Part shown: positions 1 through 12,478 of the stretch, piece by piece
How the letters are laid out: every line of letters begins with the position of its first letter
Position numbering within the stretch: the first letter of the stretch is position 1
From: Glossina fuscipes
Lineage: Eukaryota; Arthropoda; Insecta; Diptera; Glossinidae
Assembly (NCBI RefSeq): GCF_014805625.2
Contig: NW_023998416.1
Span: 16,388,401 to 16,452,400 of the forward strand
Length of the DNA: 64,000 bases
Direction of reading: 5' to 3'
Translations under genes and position numbers: made by a program
Notes under the pieces: model-generated
Databases searched by the model: none
Told to the model about the DNA's origin: nothing
What the model saw: the letters and a program-made list of their open reading frames with translations, nothing else

Positions 1-631
1 AGAATGGCTTCTTTCTATTACAACTTTACCTGACCGCACAGATCTTTAATTAGTTAGCAAAAGTTGAGTTAACTTGACTGAGATATTGCCCGTACTCTGA
101 GCCTTCCGGCCGCCGCTTCCTAAACCACTTGGTTTAAAACATTAAATTCGGCGTGTGATTGATGAAAAGTGAATGATGAACGTTGTTTGGGAGCCGGCAG
201 TTCCTACATACAGGCTGTTTGCATTACTAAAGATGATATTTATGTGTAACTTCCACAAATTATCGACCGACGTCTTATCTTTTGACATATTACGCGAGTT
301 TTTAAGCCCAGGCCAAACCGATTTGTAAACTGTAGTCGGTCATCAATTAAGTGAACGTGCGCACACTTCCAAACTTACTTGTCAATTACGACGATCCCAA
401 AGAATTCAACAACATGTCGTAGCGACAAACAGACAAGATAAAATCTTACGTTGACAAACGAAAGCTGTTTGCTCTGTAATGTCTTATAACATTCGTAAAT
501 GTAACGAAAGGAAGAAGAAATTTAGTATAGGTGTTGGGTACATAGGGGTCATTTACTCATAATAAGATTAACACGATCTTTATTCTTAACATGCCGTTAA
601 TTGTCATCTTTACATATAAATCAGTTTTTCA

Positions 632-675
<44 letters not shown>

Positions 676-867
676 TATGATGTATGTATATATATATGCA
701 AGCAGTAGAAATGATTAAAGATAAGCCCATAATTATATCCTCAACAACATTTCACTTATCATTTCCAAGTGACAATCGCAAAACTAACCAAAAATATTCA
801 ACAAATTTATTTTAAAAAAAAAAAAATATTCTTTTTAAATACAAACTTATTAAAGAAGATAAAACAA
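1..867. other. Non-coding sequence upstream of the crol coding start
   Basis: No supported coding region. The crol reading frame is open from 733, after a TAA at 730, but has no ATG before 868, so this stretch is 5'UTR and/or the end of an intron. A (TA)n array lies at about 635-704. No convincing promoter motif was found; upstream crol exons may lie outside the window. Confidence 0.5.
635..704. repeat. (TA)n microsatellite
   Basis: Long run of TA dinucleotides with ACAC and TGTA interruptions, directly visible. Confidence 0.9.
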
Positions 868-3800
868 ATGTTACAGTCGCATATTTTAACGCTTCAACCA
901 CACCAACAATCTATTGCAACTAGTCGGCCGTATATGTCGTCGTCGTCGTCTAATATTGCAATTATTACTGACAGGGGTAAGGGCAATGATGGTGATGGCG
1001 TTCTTAATGTCCCGCCAGCATCACCTGCCCCGTCTATATCATTAACATTACCATCGCCAGTTTTAACAAAATCGACACCAGGCAAACTTTTGGTTGATAA
1101 TCAAGGCATCATACGGCAGACGGCATTATCATCGGGAGTAGTTGCAATTACAAGTACGCCGGGAGCAGAAACCTCAGCGAGTGTCGTTGGGCCACCGTCT
1201 GTGAGCTATTCAGCTCCTAATAGTAATGTGGTAGTTAAGACGCCTTCTCCGACTTTGCTGCAACATCATCACGCTCAGCAAAGTAATCAAAGCACCGTTA
1301 CAATCCCAACTTTGCTAAATGCTATCACAAGTGCAACGGCAGTTTCCGTTAAGACATCAACACCGTCAGCAACGGCAACACTTTTACCGAATAATTCACA
1401 AAATGTAAGCTAAGATTGAATTGAATATAAGAATAGAACACAAAAAAAAAGAAGGAAAGCGAATGCTTATGCAGCTTATTTAGGCATTGATTGTACGAAA
1501 CGAAGTCGCCGCCGAAGCTATTTATATCTTTTTCTATCCAATCATTTTGTGTCATTCGTAGTTTCCTAACTGTGTCTTTTGCTTTCGACTCTTTACAGTT
1601 GGGAAAATACTTAGTGGTGACCAATTTCTTGCAAAGCGCTCCTCCTAATCATGGCTGTCAAGTTCAACCGTATAGTTTGAGTTCAGCCGTTAGTCAAGCC
1701 GCTATATCCTCTTTAATGCCTACAATATCAACTGCGAGAGCGGGCAGCGATACAGCAGTTGTAACTACAAAAACGGAAGCCTCCTCAAATAATAGCAATT
1801 GTGCCGAAACGTTGCAAGTTCATCAAACACAGATGTTAGCGAACGCACCTTTGGGAGGCCCACAACAACAATTGCCAAATGGGACCATAATTGCAACCCA
1901 ACAGCAACAACAGCAACGTCATTCTGCAGAGCAGCAACAATCACAGATGCATATTCACGGTAACATTTTTAAGCTTCCCTAAATCAGTCAGCCACCAATT
2001 TTTGGCACCTAAGAGCATCAGTTCGAGCAAATATTGTATAAATTAACAATTTAACAGATTTTTATTTTCTTTTCTAATTTGTTAAGCTTTGAATTCGAAC
2101 GATAACGACAGTCGTCAGCGACAACAGCAACAGCAGCAGCATGCAGCTCAGCAACAGCAGCAACAGCAAGTGGCCTTGCTACAACAAGAGAACATTAAAG
2201 ATGAAAAACCGTTTATTTCAAATGGTAAGATAACAGTAGTACCCACAAATCAGCATCAGCAGCAACAACAACAAATAATAATGCAGCATATATCGACCTC
2301 GTCAGCCATAACACCAGTGGCCGCTTCGTCCACCATCACCTTGGGTGCACCGAAAACTGAAATCAAAGAAGATAACAACAGCGGGGTGGTTGGCGGTAAA
2401 AGCTACACGGGCATCGAAATGTATAAAGTGAATATCGAAGACATTTCCCAGTTATTTACTTATCATGAAGTATTTGGCAAAATGCAGGCAGATGTCAATT
2501 TGTCGGCAACTGCTCATTCTATACCAAGCTCTATTGCTGGCACTAGCAACGCCTTGCCGAATGAAAGTAATAACAGCAGTGCAACGCCTGCGAGTAATGC
2601 GACTGCAGTAACAGCGACAGCTACAATCTCAACTTCAGGAACAGCCGCCAATACCATAGCAGGCGTGATACCTACCACTAGTTCCGCTCTACGCACCACT
2701 AATACCGATACGGCTGTGACCACCGTGCCTACATATGCATGCACAACTGGTCTAATTAAACTCAAAATGGAAGGTGGGGTTAGTGGTGGGGAGGAAAACT
2801 CTCAGACGGCTCTTGTGGCCGCCGACAATACGCTTGTTCCCACCGGCCATCACGTCTGTGATATATGTGGTAAAATCTTTTCGTTTCGTTATCAGTTAAT
2901 TGTGCATCGTCGCTATCACAGTGAACGCAAGCCTTTCAATTGCCAGGTTTGTGGTCAAGGCTTTAACTCTTCCGAAGATCTTACCAGTCATGGTAAGATA
3001 CATATCGGTTGCTCCATGTTCACATGCATGGTATGTTTTAATGTATTTGCAAATAATGCTTCCTTGGAACGTCATATGAAACGGCATTCTACCGATAAGC
3101 CGTTTGCTTGTACGGTTTGCCAGAAAACATTCGCCCGGAAGGAACATCTGGATAACCATTTTCGCGCACATACTGGCGAAACCCCGTTCCGTTGTCAATT
3201 TTGTGCCAAAACGTTTACGCGTAAAGAACACATGGTCAATCACGTACGCAAGCATACTGGCGATACACCACATCGTTGCGATATTTGCAAAAAAACTTTT
3301 ACGCGTAAAGAACACTATGTCAATCATTACATGTGGCATACGGGTAAGTAAACTTTTAGAAAAATTGGTGCCTATGTTTACGTTTTCATAAACAGGGCAA
3401 ACACCTCATCAATGCGAGTACTGTGGCAAAAAATATACGCGCAAAGAGCACTTGGCAAATCATATGCGTTCGCACACCAATGATACGCCGTTTCGTTGCG
3501 AAATTTGCGGTAAAAGTTTTGGTCGCAAAGAACACTTCACCAACCATATTCTTTGGCACACAGGTGTGTATATTTAATTGGGATTTTGAACTCTTTGATT
3601 ACAATTTTTCATTTTTTTTTTAGGCGAAACACCCCATCGATGTGATTTTTGTTCGAAGACGTTTACGCGTAAGGAACATCTTTTGAATCATGTACGGCAA
3701 CATACCGGCGAATCGCCGCATCGTTGTTCGTACTGTTCAAAGACGTTTACGCGCAAAGAACATCTGGTCAACCATATACGTCAACATACCGGCGAAACGC

Positions 3801-5870
3801 CATTTAAGTGCACTTACTGCACCAAAGCTTTTACGCGCAAAGATCATATGATTAATCATGTACGCCAGCATACGGGTGAGTCACCGCACAAGTGCACATT
3901 CTGCACGAAAACGTTTACGCGCAAGGAACACCTAACTAATCATGTCCGTCAACATACTGGTGAGTCGCCGCATCGCTGTACTGTTTGCAAGAAGACCTTC
4001 ACGCGCAAGGAGCATCTTACTAACCACGTGCGCTTACATACGGGCGATTCGCCTCACAAATGCGAGTACTGTCAGAAAACCTTTACACGAAAAGAGCACT
4101 TGAACAATCACATGCGTCAACATTCGGGGGATAATCCGCACTGCTGTAATGTCTGCAACAAGCCATTTACACGTAAGGAACATTTAATAAATCACATGTC
4201 TCGTTGCCATACAGGTGATCGTCCATTCACTTGTGAAACTTGTGGTAAATCATTTCCGCTCAAGGGTAATCTATTGTTCCATCAGCGTAGCCACATGAAG
4301 GGCCAGGAAATGGAACGTCCATTCTCGTGTGAAAAATGTTCGAAGAAGTTCATATGCAAAGGTGAAATAAACGTGAACAAATATTTTGGACATTTTAATT
4401 GTCTCCTCATTCCATTCCTTTCTACCCAATTTCTCATTTAACTAGGTCATCTGGTATCCCATATGCGTTCGCATTCGGGGGAAAAACCACATGCTTGCAC
4501 GCTTTGCAGTAAAGCCTTTGTGGAACGCGGCAACCTAAAACGTCACATGAAAATGAATCATCCAAATGCTCCAATGCCTCCGCCACCGGTTCCGCATCCT
4601 ATAATACCAGCTGGAGTGTTGGCCACAGTCAAGCAAGAAATTAAACCAGTTATAAGCGAGCTGAGTAAGTATACCGAGAGATTTTATGCAATTTTCTGCC
4701 ACTGTCAAGTGTCAAAGATTTGTTGAACGACAAAAGCGTAATAATAACTGTATTGCACTGACTTTATTCTGAATTTCAATTGGAATATGTACAACGCCTC
4801 TCAACAATTTATATACTTTATAAGATTTCGTTAGAGAGTCAACCAATGTAAAAAGTATTCCCTTTTGGAATCATTACGACTTTATATATCATTAGATAAG
4901 TTCACGACGGATTGAAAGATTGACATAAACTTTCGAAAAGTTTTTTTAGTAAATCGCTCTCAAAAAGTCTCTCTAGTAAGTACGCTTTCCAACTGTAAAG
5001 GTCATAATTATTTGAAATCGTCAATTCAATCGCGAATCTAGAAATCTTTCTGCTTTTTAGCGCATTAGGCCGATCTGTTTTCCATCGGGGCGAGTAAATG
5101 CGAAGGGTATGGACTTTAAAATAGGGAAAAATTTAAAATTAGTATGAGCAGATCGTCTTAGTGCAGATATCAATCATCCAAAATTGTTTTTAGTTCCACA
5201 TCAGGGCAGTGCAACACCTACAATGCATACTATCCAGCAGATAACTGCAGGCGCAGCAGCAACGGCGGCCGCAAATACCGTGCAATTGCCTCCTAGTTTG
5301 GTGCCTTTGGTTACCTCGACAATTACGTCGCACAATAGTCAGAAACAGCAGCAGCAACAGCAACAACATCAAATACAGCAACAGCAGCAACAGGCAACTG
5401 CAACACATCAACAAGCCAGCTTGGTAGCGGCGGCTACAGCTCATCAACAACAAGTGCAACAACAGCAGCAACAACAGCAGCAACATCAGCAGTTATTACA
5501 ACTTTCCATACAGCAGGCGGCCGCTCATCATCAATTACAGCAACATCAGCAACAGCAGCAGCAGCAGCAGCAAGAACAGCGTCAGCATCAGCAAACGCAG
5601 CAACAGCAGGCGACCCATCATCAACAGCAAGCTCAAGCTCAGTCAAGCGTAGTGACTACGGCTACGTCGCATCAAACTCAGCAACAACAGCCGCAACAAC
5701 AAAATCCTCAACAATCACAAGTCCAACAGCAGCAACAACAGCAACCTCCACCACCACCACAAGTGCCAATTGCTTTAATACAAACGGATCCAGAAGCTTT
5801 GGCTCGAGCTGCTATGCAGCAACTGCAACACATACCAGCTAACGTTGAGCAACATCCCGTTGTTTACTAA
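868..5870 (+). CDS. crol: Crooked legs (Crol), 18-finger C2H2 zinc-finger protein, 7 coding exons
   Basis: Nuclear DNA-binding regulator; in Drosophila crol is ecdysone-inducible and needed for leg morphogenesis and wing cell proliferation. Coding exons: 868-1404, 1599-1959, 2087-3343, 3396-3563, 3624-4361, 4446-4664, 5194-5870. They sum to 3957 nt, exactly 1319 codons (1318 residues plus stop), and every join keeps frame. Recognised by the block [16 protein letters not shown] near 2420, a long run of TRKEHL-type fingers, the [12 protein letters not shown] block near 5225, and the C-terminus NVEQHPVVY. The fingers run from about 2851 to 4561; numbers 15 and 18 have wider His spacing. Exon 7 is rich in Gln/His runs. 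Chosen start: ATG 868 in the context acaaATG. The Drosophila-like start (MQHIS...) is the internal ATG 2281, giving 954 residues, close to my memory of the fly protein (about 960). Exons 1-2 are inferred from open frame and splice sites. The exon 3 acceptor is an unusual AAG. Confidence 0.95.
2851..4561 (+). other. crol: Crol zinc-finger array (18 C2H2 fingers)
   Basis: Fingers are C-x2-C-x12-H-x3/4-H joined by HTGE/DTP-type linkers. Fingers 1-3 (FRYQL, SSEDL, NNASL helices) differ from fingers 4-15, which almost all carry the helix TRKEHL or a near variant (ARKEHL, TRKDHM, GRKEHF). Fingers 16-18 diverge again (PLKGNL, ICKGHL, VERGNL). Two short introns (3344-3395 and 3564-3623) fall in inter-finger linkers, and a third (4362-4445) splits finger 17. 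All three are phase 1. Confidence 0.95.
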
Positions 5871-6600
5871 CATTTTAATGACTGGTAAGCGCAAAACTAT
5901 ACCCCAATGCGGAAATAGTAGTACGATTTTAAAAATCATCTAACTTAAGAGATAATAGAATAACACAAAAATTAAGGTAACATTTAAAATGTATGAGAAA
6001 AGGAGGCAAAAAGTTATCGACTTAGAAAAGCTTGAAAATGTTAATTGAAATTAGTAATCGGGATATGGAACTGAAAATGAACGAACTACTAAACATACTT
6101 TTCGAATGTTCGAATGGGTCATCGACGGTTGATTTAATGAGAAATCCACTTGATCCGTAATGGCGGCGTCTTGCTTACTGCGAACATAGTATGAACATCA
6201 TAACTAAGCCATTCAGCGTTTACATCCGCCATTTTCAATTGTTGCGAACATGGAAACATGTCTTAGATGTTATCTTCAATTTACATTATTACATAATTAT
6301 TTGTAATTGTAACTGATTTGTTTTGTTTCTAAGTATGTAATTTTTAAAAGTTTTAATAATTTTTTTTTTTTTATTTTACAATCAAAATTATAAATATGTT
6401 ACTTTTTATTTTTTAACTTAAAAAACGATATAAAGTTTTTTTTTTGTTTTTTAAATATTTTTTCAAGTTAATCATTTGTGTTCTTATCCTTGTCATTGTA
6501 AGGTTTAAGATTTCATTATGAATGTAAAGTGCAATAATTTAAATGTGGTTTCAATTAGTTTTTGGTAATAAAAACGAACTATGCTCGAAGCACTTAGAGT
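5871..6600 (+). other. crol: crol 3'UTR (probable)
   Basis: AT-rich sequence with poly-T runs follows the crol stop codon. The first AATAAA noted on the plus strand is at 6567-6572, which makes a 3'UTR of about 0.7 kb plausible. Other AATAAA hexamers farther on (for example near 7368) could give longer forms. Confidence 0.45.
6567..6572 (+). terminator. Candidate crol polyadenylation signal AATAAA
   Basis: Canonical hexamer about 700 nt after the crol stop. Given the AT content, a chance match is quite possible. Confidence 0.3.
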
Positions 6601-8072
6601 AGCTCAGCTACTCCAAAAAGAAAATATATATGTTGGCATTTAGAAAGGGCCCCTAAATAATCAAAAAAAAAAAAAGAAAAAAAAAATTAATAATAATTTT
6701 AAAATAAATAATTTTTTTTTTAATTTTATGTTCCCATTTTTAATTTCTCCTAAGGGAAAGGACACAAATGATTAGCATTTAAGAACTAATTAATTATATC
6801 TTGTACATTAGACGCGTCTTCTAAGAATCCAATTAAATAATTAAATATCATTGAGTAAATATTTACAACAATTAAAATATATCGAAATCCTCTCTCTGCA
6901 GATTTTTTTCCGTTAGTATTAACAATAGTTTTTATATGTAATTAATTTGTTTTTATAAAAATCTGTTTACAGGCGTGAAAAAGAAACACATGAGCGTATA
7001 TTAAAAATATTATTTTTTGAAACTCGTTACTGCACGTCTTAGAAGGTATATTAAGTTTATAACACTAAGAAATATGCATCGCATAATATACATATATATA
7101 TAATTTTATCAGATGAAATACACTTTCATTAATATTGATTAATGCGCTAATTATCGTTTTAAAGTAGACTTGATTTTACAATTTAATCTCACACATTCAG
7201 CTATAGTTAGCGACAAGCAAACAAATTGCAATTGCTTTAGGGGAAATCTTAAGTATCCGTTATTTTGGCAACTGTACATTTTTTTGATAATGTTGATGAT
7301 TAGTGAAGATCAATTTCGCTCCAAGCCTTTGAAAAACCGGACGATTACATTAAACATATATAATAAATTTTAAATCAATATCTTCCGTAGTTTTTAAGTA
7401 AGTGACAAATTTTGCTTTTTCGTCTTTTTTCTGAGTTTTGGAACAAGTGTAGATGTGTTTCTTTTCGAGACTGCTCTGTGATCATCGTATCTTAAGTTTC
7501 AAACCGTTATCTCAGTATTCGCAACTACCAGCAGTAGAAAACGAACATAAATAATTCTAGCCAAGATTTTAGATATAAAAAGAAAAAGGCTTCATAAGTC
7601 TTCGGTGTGCATTTCTAAACATCTGAAAACTAGATATCAGCCTCTAATGCTATATATGCAATAATAATATTTTTGCTATGCTACTAGGTACGCTTATCGG
7701 ATATGTTAGGTTGACTAAATTCTCCTTCAGATATGTTACGATACGTGAAGACATGTGCGCGTGCATGTTACATAGCGTTTGATATTTGTTGCTTACATGT
7801 AATATTGTAGATATGTGTGTGTGCGTGTATGCAGCTAAACAATAGATTGTCTATGTTCACGTAACATAGACACGATCATCCTATTTTTAATCAGATATAT
7901 TACGTAGTCCAAAAAATTTTTCGAATCTTTAACGAGTAGATAAAGGAGAAAACTAGTTATGCCGATATATAAATATTCGTGGACATGAATCGGATTATTA
8001 TTTCATCTCATCTTATATCTTCATAAGAGTAATAAAGAGGACGGTATACGTTTATTTTTAAATTAATGTTAA

Positions 8073-8074
<2 letters not shown>

Positions 8075-8112
<38 letters not shown>

Positions 8113-8175
8113 CTATATGCATGTATATATATATATATATATGTATATTTATGTATATATACATGTATATGCTGC
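8075..8175. repeat. (TA)n / TATG microsatellite cluster
   Basis: Runs of TA with interspersed TGTA. The apparent small Tyr/Ile-rich ORF across it is an artefact of the repeat. Confidence 0.9.
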
Positions 8176-8337
8176 TGCATATTTCAAAAGAAAAATCTTT
8201 CAACGCTATATATATGTCTATGTGAAAATTATAAATTTCGTCAAATGATAAATTTTTTCTTCTCCACCCTTTCGTTATTTTAATAATTTTTTTTCACTTT
8301 CATTTAGTATATAGTTTTGTGAGCACAGGCGAATTAG

Positions 8338-8347
8338 ATATATATCA

Positions 8348-8384
<37 letters not shown>

Positions 8385-8400
8385 TTATTTAAGTATAATA
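8338..8400. repeat. (TA)n microsatellite
   Basis: Near-pure TA repeat, directly visible. Confidence 0.9.
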
Positions 8401-8514
8401 TATATAAAAACGTACATTATTAATCCATAAAAACAAAGTATGTATAAAAATAGATAATAACAAGAAAACTTGAATTTTTTTTGCCACCGCAAATATTTTG
8501 TTTAGAAGCGATTT

Positions 8515-8887
8515 CTAAATATAGGTATCTTCTTGCGTCCATTTCGGCAAAATCAACAAATCTTTGCCGTATGTTTCTTCTTCGTAACGAAATTCAATGG
8601 ATATTTTGCCCGTACTTGCTGAATATCGATTTGGCCATTCCGCAGCTAGGTAGGTAGCTTGGTAGGGAATTCCTAATTTTCCGTTGTAAAACGTTAGCAA
8701 ATCAATACGCGTACATCAGGACAACTCCCAAATAATCGGAAATTATGTTCCGAGTATAGTGATTTTCGATAAATGCGCCCATAATTCGTGCACACTGCCT
8801 ACGCCGACCGTACTTGCTCGAACTGGCGTATATATATATATATATGTCTAACTATAAACCGTCATCAACGTCGCCATATTCAGCCAT
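8515..8887 (-). pseudogene. Broken small coding region, unidentified
   Basis: On the minus strand an ATG at 8887 begins MAEYGDVDD. After a possible 65-nt intron (donor at 8859, acceptor ending 8795, TA repeat inside) the frame continues through a segment ending in CPDVRVLIC and a stop near 8700. From about 8715 a different frame stays open to 8515 and reads like real protein (for example GIPYQATYLAAEWPNRY and a Lys/Glu/Trp-rich end). The switch of frame suggests a decayed gene or a missed intron. I do not recognise the family. GC content is higher than in the surroundings. Confidence 0.25.
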
Positions 8888-10024
8888 AGTGATTTATCGT
8901 CGCGGGAAAATTATGAAATGTCTACATCATGTACGCTAAAGCAATGAACGTATTCGAATAATTTCCAAACATTGTTTAATCGTGTATTATTTTTTAACTA
9001 GATGACCGATCGTAAGATCTTTTGAAAACCCAAGAGAAGCTAGAATAAATCTCAGTACAGTACCTCAAAAGCGATGAGCAGGAATGGTTCGAACTTATGA
9101 CACGCAGTCGAAGTTTCATTAATAGCTTATCAACAGATATGAAGTTCAAATCATATGCATATTCTTTAAGAGGAATACTTGGCATGCTCAGCCTCCTCAG
9201 CCTCGTCGTGAATCTATTAGACTCATTGCATCCCGTAAACAGAATCGTGTGAGCGCGTCGCGTGCCGTTTATGAAGCAACAAATTTTACGAAAAGATCGT
9301 GTATATAAATTTTAAGTATTAAAGGAATAGACGAGATTGACTTGATTTGAGAATTTTATCAACTCCAAAATGCTCTAATTAAATTAACTTTTGACGCCAT
9401 TCTCGATGTTAGACAACAGACTATTGGAGGAATAATGTCTGCACTTGGAAGCAGGCAAACAGTATGAGCGACTGTTACGATTCGTGTTGCGATTATGGAT
9501 GCAGAGAGAAGGTTGCATTCAAAAAATTTCATCAATCTTTTCAAGTTGTTTGAATACTTCCAGAGATAAGGAAATCGAGATCTATACTAATCGCAGATAA
9601 CGCTGCACCCCTTTAGATTTGCAAAATCCCACTCCTACGATTTACAGGGTACTTTTGCAGGTTAGAGCGAATAGTTCTGCTATAAGTTACAATCTTTCGT
9701 AGCGCAAACATCAAAATTGAATATTAGTCGCGAAAAGTTCGCAATATAAAATCTTTCACAAGAGGAGCAAAGTTTTCAGCACATCAAAGCTCGATTATAT
9801 ATTGGTAAGTCCGTTAAGAAATCGTTTCAGTTGTTTGAGCTTGCCGCTTGTCATTTCTTCAGTTAAAAATAGAACGACTTGGCTGATAATCGCTTCAATT
9901 CTCTCGATTCACTTTTCGCTCAAGGAGACTTACTGCGCGAAAAAGTGAGAAAAAGTTTTCGCTGGCAATGAGCATCATTTTCCAATGAAAGCTGGAAGAT
10001 AATGTAATAGCATTTTATTCGCAC

Positions 10025-10120
10025 TAATGTATTAAGGCAACTGCGTTCGTCCTTGTGTCAAAACAAATCGGTGCACCCATTTTCATCAAAATATGTTTAA
10101 AATTGGGCCATTTTTCTGCC
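10025..10120 (-). repeat. Dispersed repeat A, truncated copy, reverse orientation
   Basis: Carries the reverse-orientation core (gcgttcgtccttg...caaa...tttcatcaaaatat) shared with the other copies in this window. Confidence 0.5.
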
Positions 10121-12445
10121 TTCGAAATACGCTGACTTTTCTTTTTAATTTAACATTGACCTGACTTCAGAATTTCGCTTACTACTTCGAATGGTTTAGT
10201 TAATAGCTAAAGGTTGCAGTCAATCTTCTGGAACTAAGTCCAGACAGTACGTAGCTGGCTGCCATTACATCTTTCCCTGCCTTCCACACATATTACAGTA
10301 TAATGGCTCCACCATTCACCAATCGCGAAGAATCAGCGAATACCGAAAGCTCACTACTGTACTAGATATATTGGTCGTAGCGCCAGCAAGTCTTACAAAT
10401 TCTTTTAAACATATAAGAAGACGAAAAGTATTTCCATACATGATGTTTACAGCGATGCAAATCCGTTAAGTAAATTTCGAAATAAATATATTCTTAAGCT
10501 AGCGATTCTGATAGCTATTAGAATCAAACTTCTTCGTAATACAACATAAAGTATTATTCCTTTATAAAAAGCTTACAAATAAAATATTTTTAAAACTGGC
10601 CAAGTTTTATATGGTACTGTAACAACCATTGCTTGTAAATTTTAGTCTGATCATATAACTCTCTTTGATTCGCTTACAATAAGAAAATTTACGAATACAT
10701 CTTTTTCAACTGGTCATCAACGGGTGCATCTTTGATTCGCATTGCATGCATATGGTACTTAATCGCTTGGTCGTCATGTTCCCTAGCTCATCTTCTCCTA
10801 GTCTTTATATGTGATTACAAAATATATCGACTTGCGACTTTAAATAACTGAAAATTTTCCTTCTTAAGATTATTGGTTCAAATCAAAAAAAGTTAACATA
10901 TGATGAGGTTCTCAATACGTTACGTTACCGTAAATGTCAAAAAGGACTTTTATAGGCATCGTAGCTTAATGTTTTTCTATTTGTTTTCCTATAAAGGAAA
11001 GTAGGTGGGTAGCTCCCAGAGACCCGTGAAAATATGCATGTTTTTGTTCGTCGTTGCTTTAGTCCATATGCCATTATCTGATCCCAAAGAAGTACTAGAA
11101 GTACTGGTAAGTACGTGGAAAAGTTGTGGAGAACATGAAAAGCTTGTTGCTAACCATTTATCACAGTCGGAATCTAAAAAGTAAAAAACGCAAAAATTGT
11201 AGGCTGGTAACTGATAAACTATAGCTTTAGTAAACATCGGACTGATATTTTCTTAAAAATAACTTTTCGGGAGGCGAGCTCAACTAGCTTGCAACTAAAA
11301 AAATAAAACATTTCCGGATTGTACAAATTTTTAACACACTGCTTAGCGCGATAAATGTTTGCAGAGGAAAAGCTCTTGTATTGTAACTGAATTTCAAAGG
11401 TGAACTGAATTTCAAAAGAGCTTAACAGCGTACTGGATAATAATGCCTTACTTTTTAAGCTAAACTTGTTCCCACTTGCTAGAAGAGCTCCTCCTATGAA
11501 GCCTTAGACCATTTCTAATTCCCTTCCATAATTTCGACTATCAAAGTTGGGCTGCTGGAAAATAATTTTTATTAAATCGATTATCAAATAAAACAATTCG
11601 CAACATCATTTTTCGCAAAGGTTTACGTCAGGAGTGGTGTTCTTAGGTTATACCTAAAATTGATCGATTAAGTCAATTCCAGTCAAAGTTGTATAAAAAA
11701 ATTGCCAGAATTGCTTTGTCTTCAGTTTAGTTTTTGTTAGTATTTATTGCGTTTAAGCTATGATGTAAAAATGTAAACAATGTTTTCAATTATGTATGAG
11801 TAGAGATCAGAGTGTGCTTCTCGTAGTGAGTGCCCAAATGGCCCCAAGAAATGTTTCTCTTAATTTTTAGATCAATGTTTTTCATAAATTTTAGCCTATT
11901 ACGGATCTAATGACATCTAAGACCGCTTTGAAAGTAAATGTAAAAATTTTGAAGTTTGTACCTACTATGCTTGGTAAAGTAATGACATTTAATTTGTGCC
12001 CAACGTTGTCTTAATTTGTGCAACTGTGAACGCTCTAACAGTAGGTGACTAAGGGACGACCATGGCACAATTGACTCAGAATTTGTAGGCTGACCAAGCA
12101 TGTATATATATGTGTATACATATTCTAGAGTCCCTAACTTTTGCAAACGAAAAAAGTATATCCTCCTCCCGCTATAGCGGTTACGCACATTATTTGAAAT
12201 GCTTCATGGAGTTCATTTTTAATTAGCTGTTGCATTGTAAGTCAAAGTGATATACACTTTTTCTATGCCATGACAGCTCTACAGTGTTTTAAATATCTGA
12301 ACAAAATCCGAGCAGCAGTGGATTGCTATTACTTGACGATGTATTACACCCGCAATTCCGAAATGAATAACGAATCTCAAAAACACGAATCAAAATTTTA
12401 CTTTCATTTAACCAATTTTATAACAAAACGAGTTTCAGGACTAGT

Positions 12446-12450
<5 letters not shown>

Positions 12451-12477
<27 letters not shown>

Positions 12478-12478
12478 C
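12451..12478. repeat. (CT)n microsatellite
   Basis: About 14 consecutive CT units. Confidence 0.95.

Larger units (their letters stand above)
6600..8500. other. AT-rich intergenic sequence
   Basis: Homopolymer A/T runs and TA arrays; no coding region supported. The small open frames here lack codon structure or homology that I can recognise. Confidence 0.5.

Noticed and set aside
2896..3391. 147-codon minus-strand frame and 95-codon plus-strand frame over the zinc fingers
   Set aside because: Shadows of the finger-coding exon; the finger frame has full conservation.
5190..5646. Leu-rich and Ala-rich minus-strand open frames opposite crol exon 7
   Set aside because: They are antisense reflections of CAG/CAA polyglutamine codons; the plus strand is the conserved Crol C-terminus.
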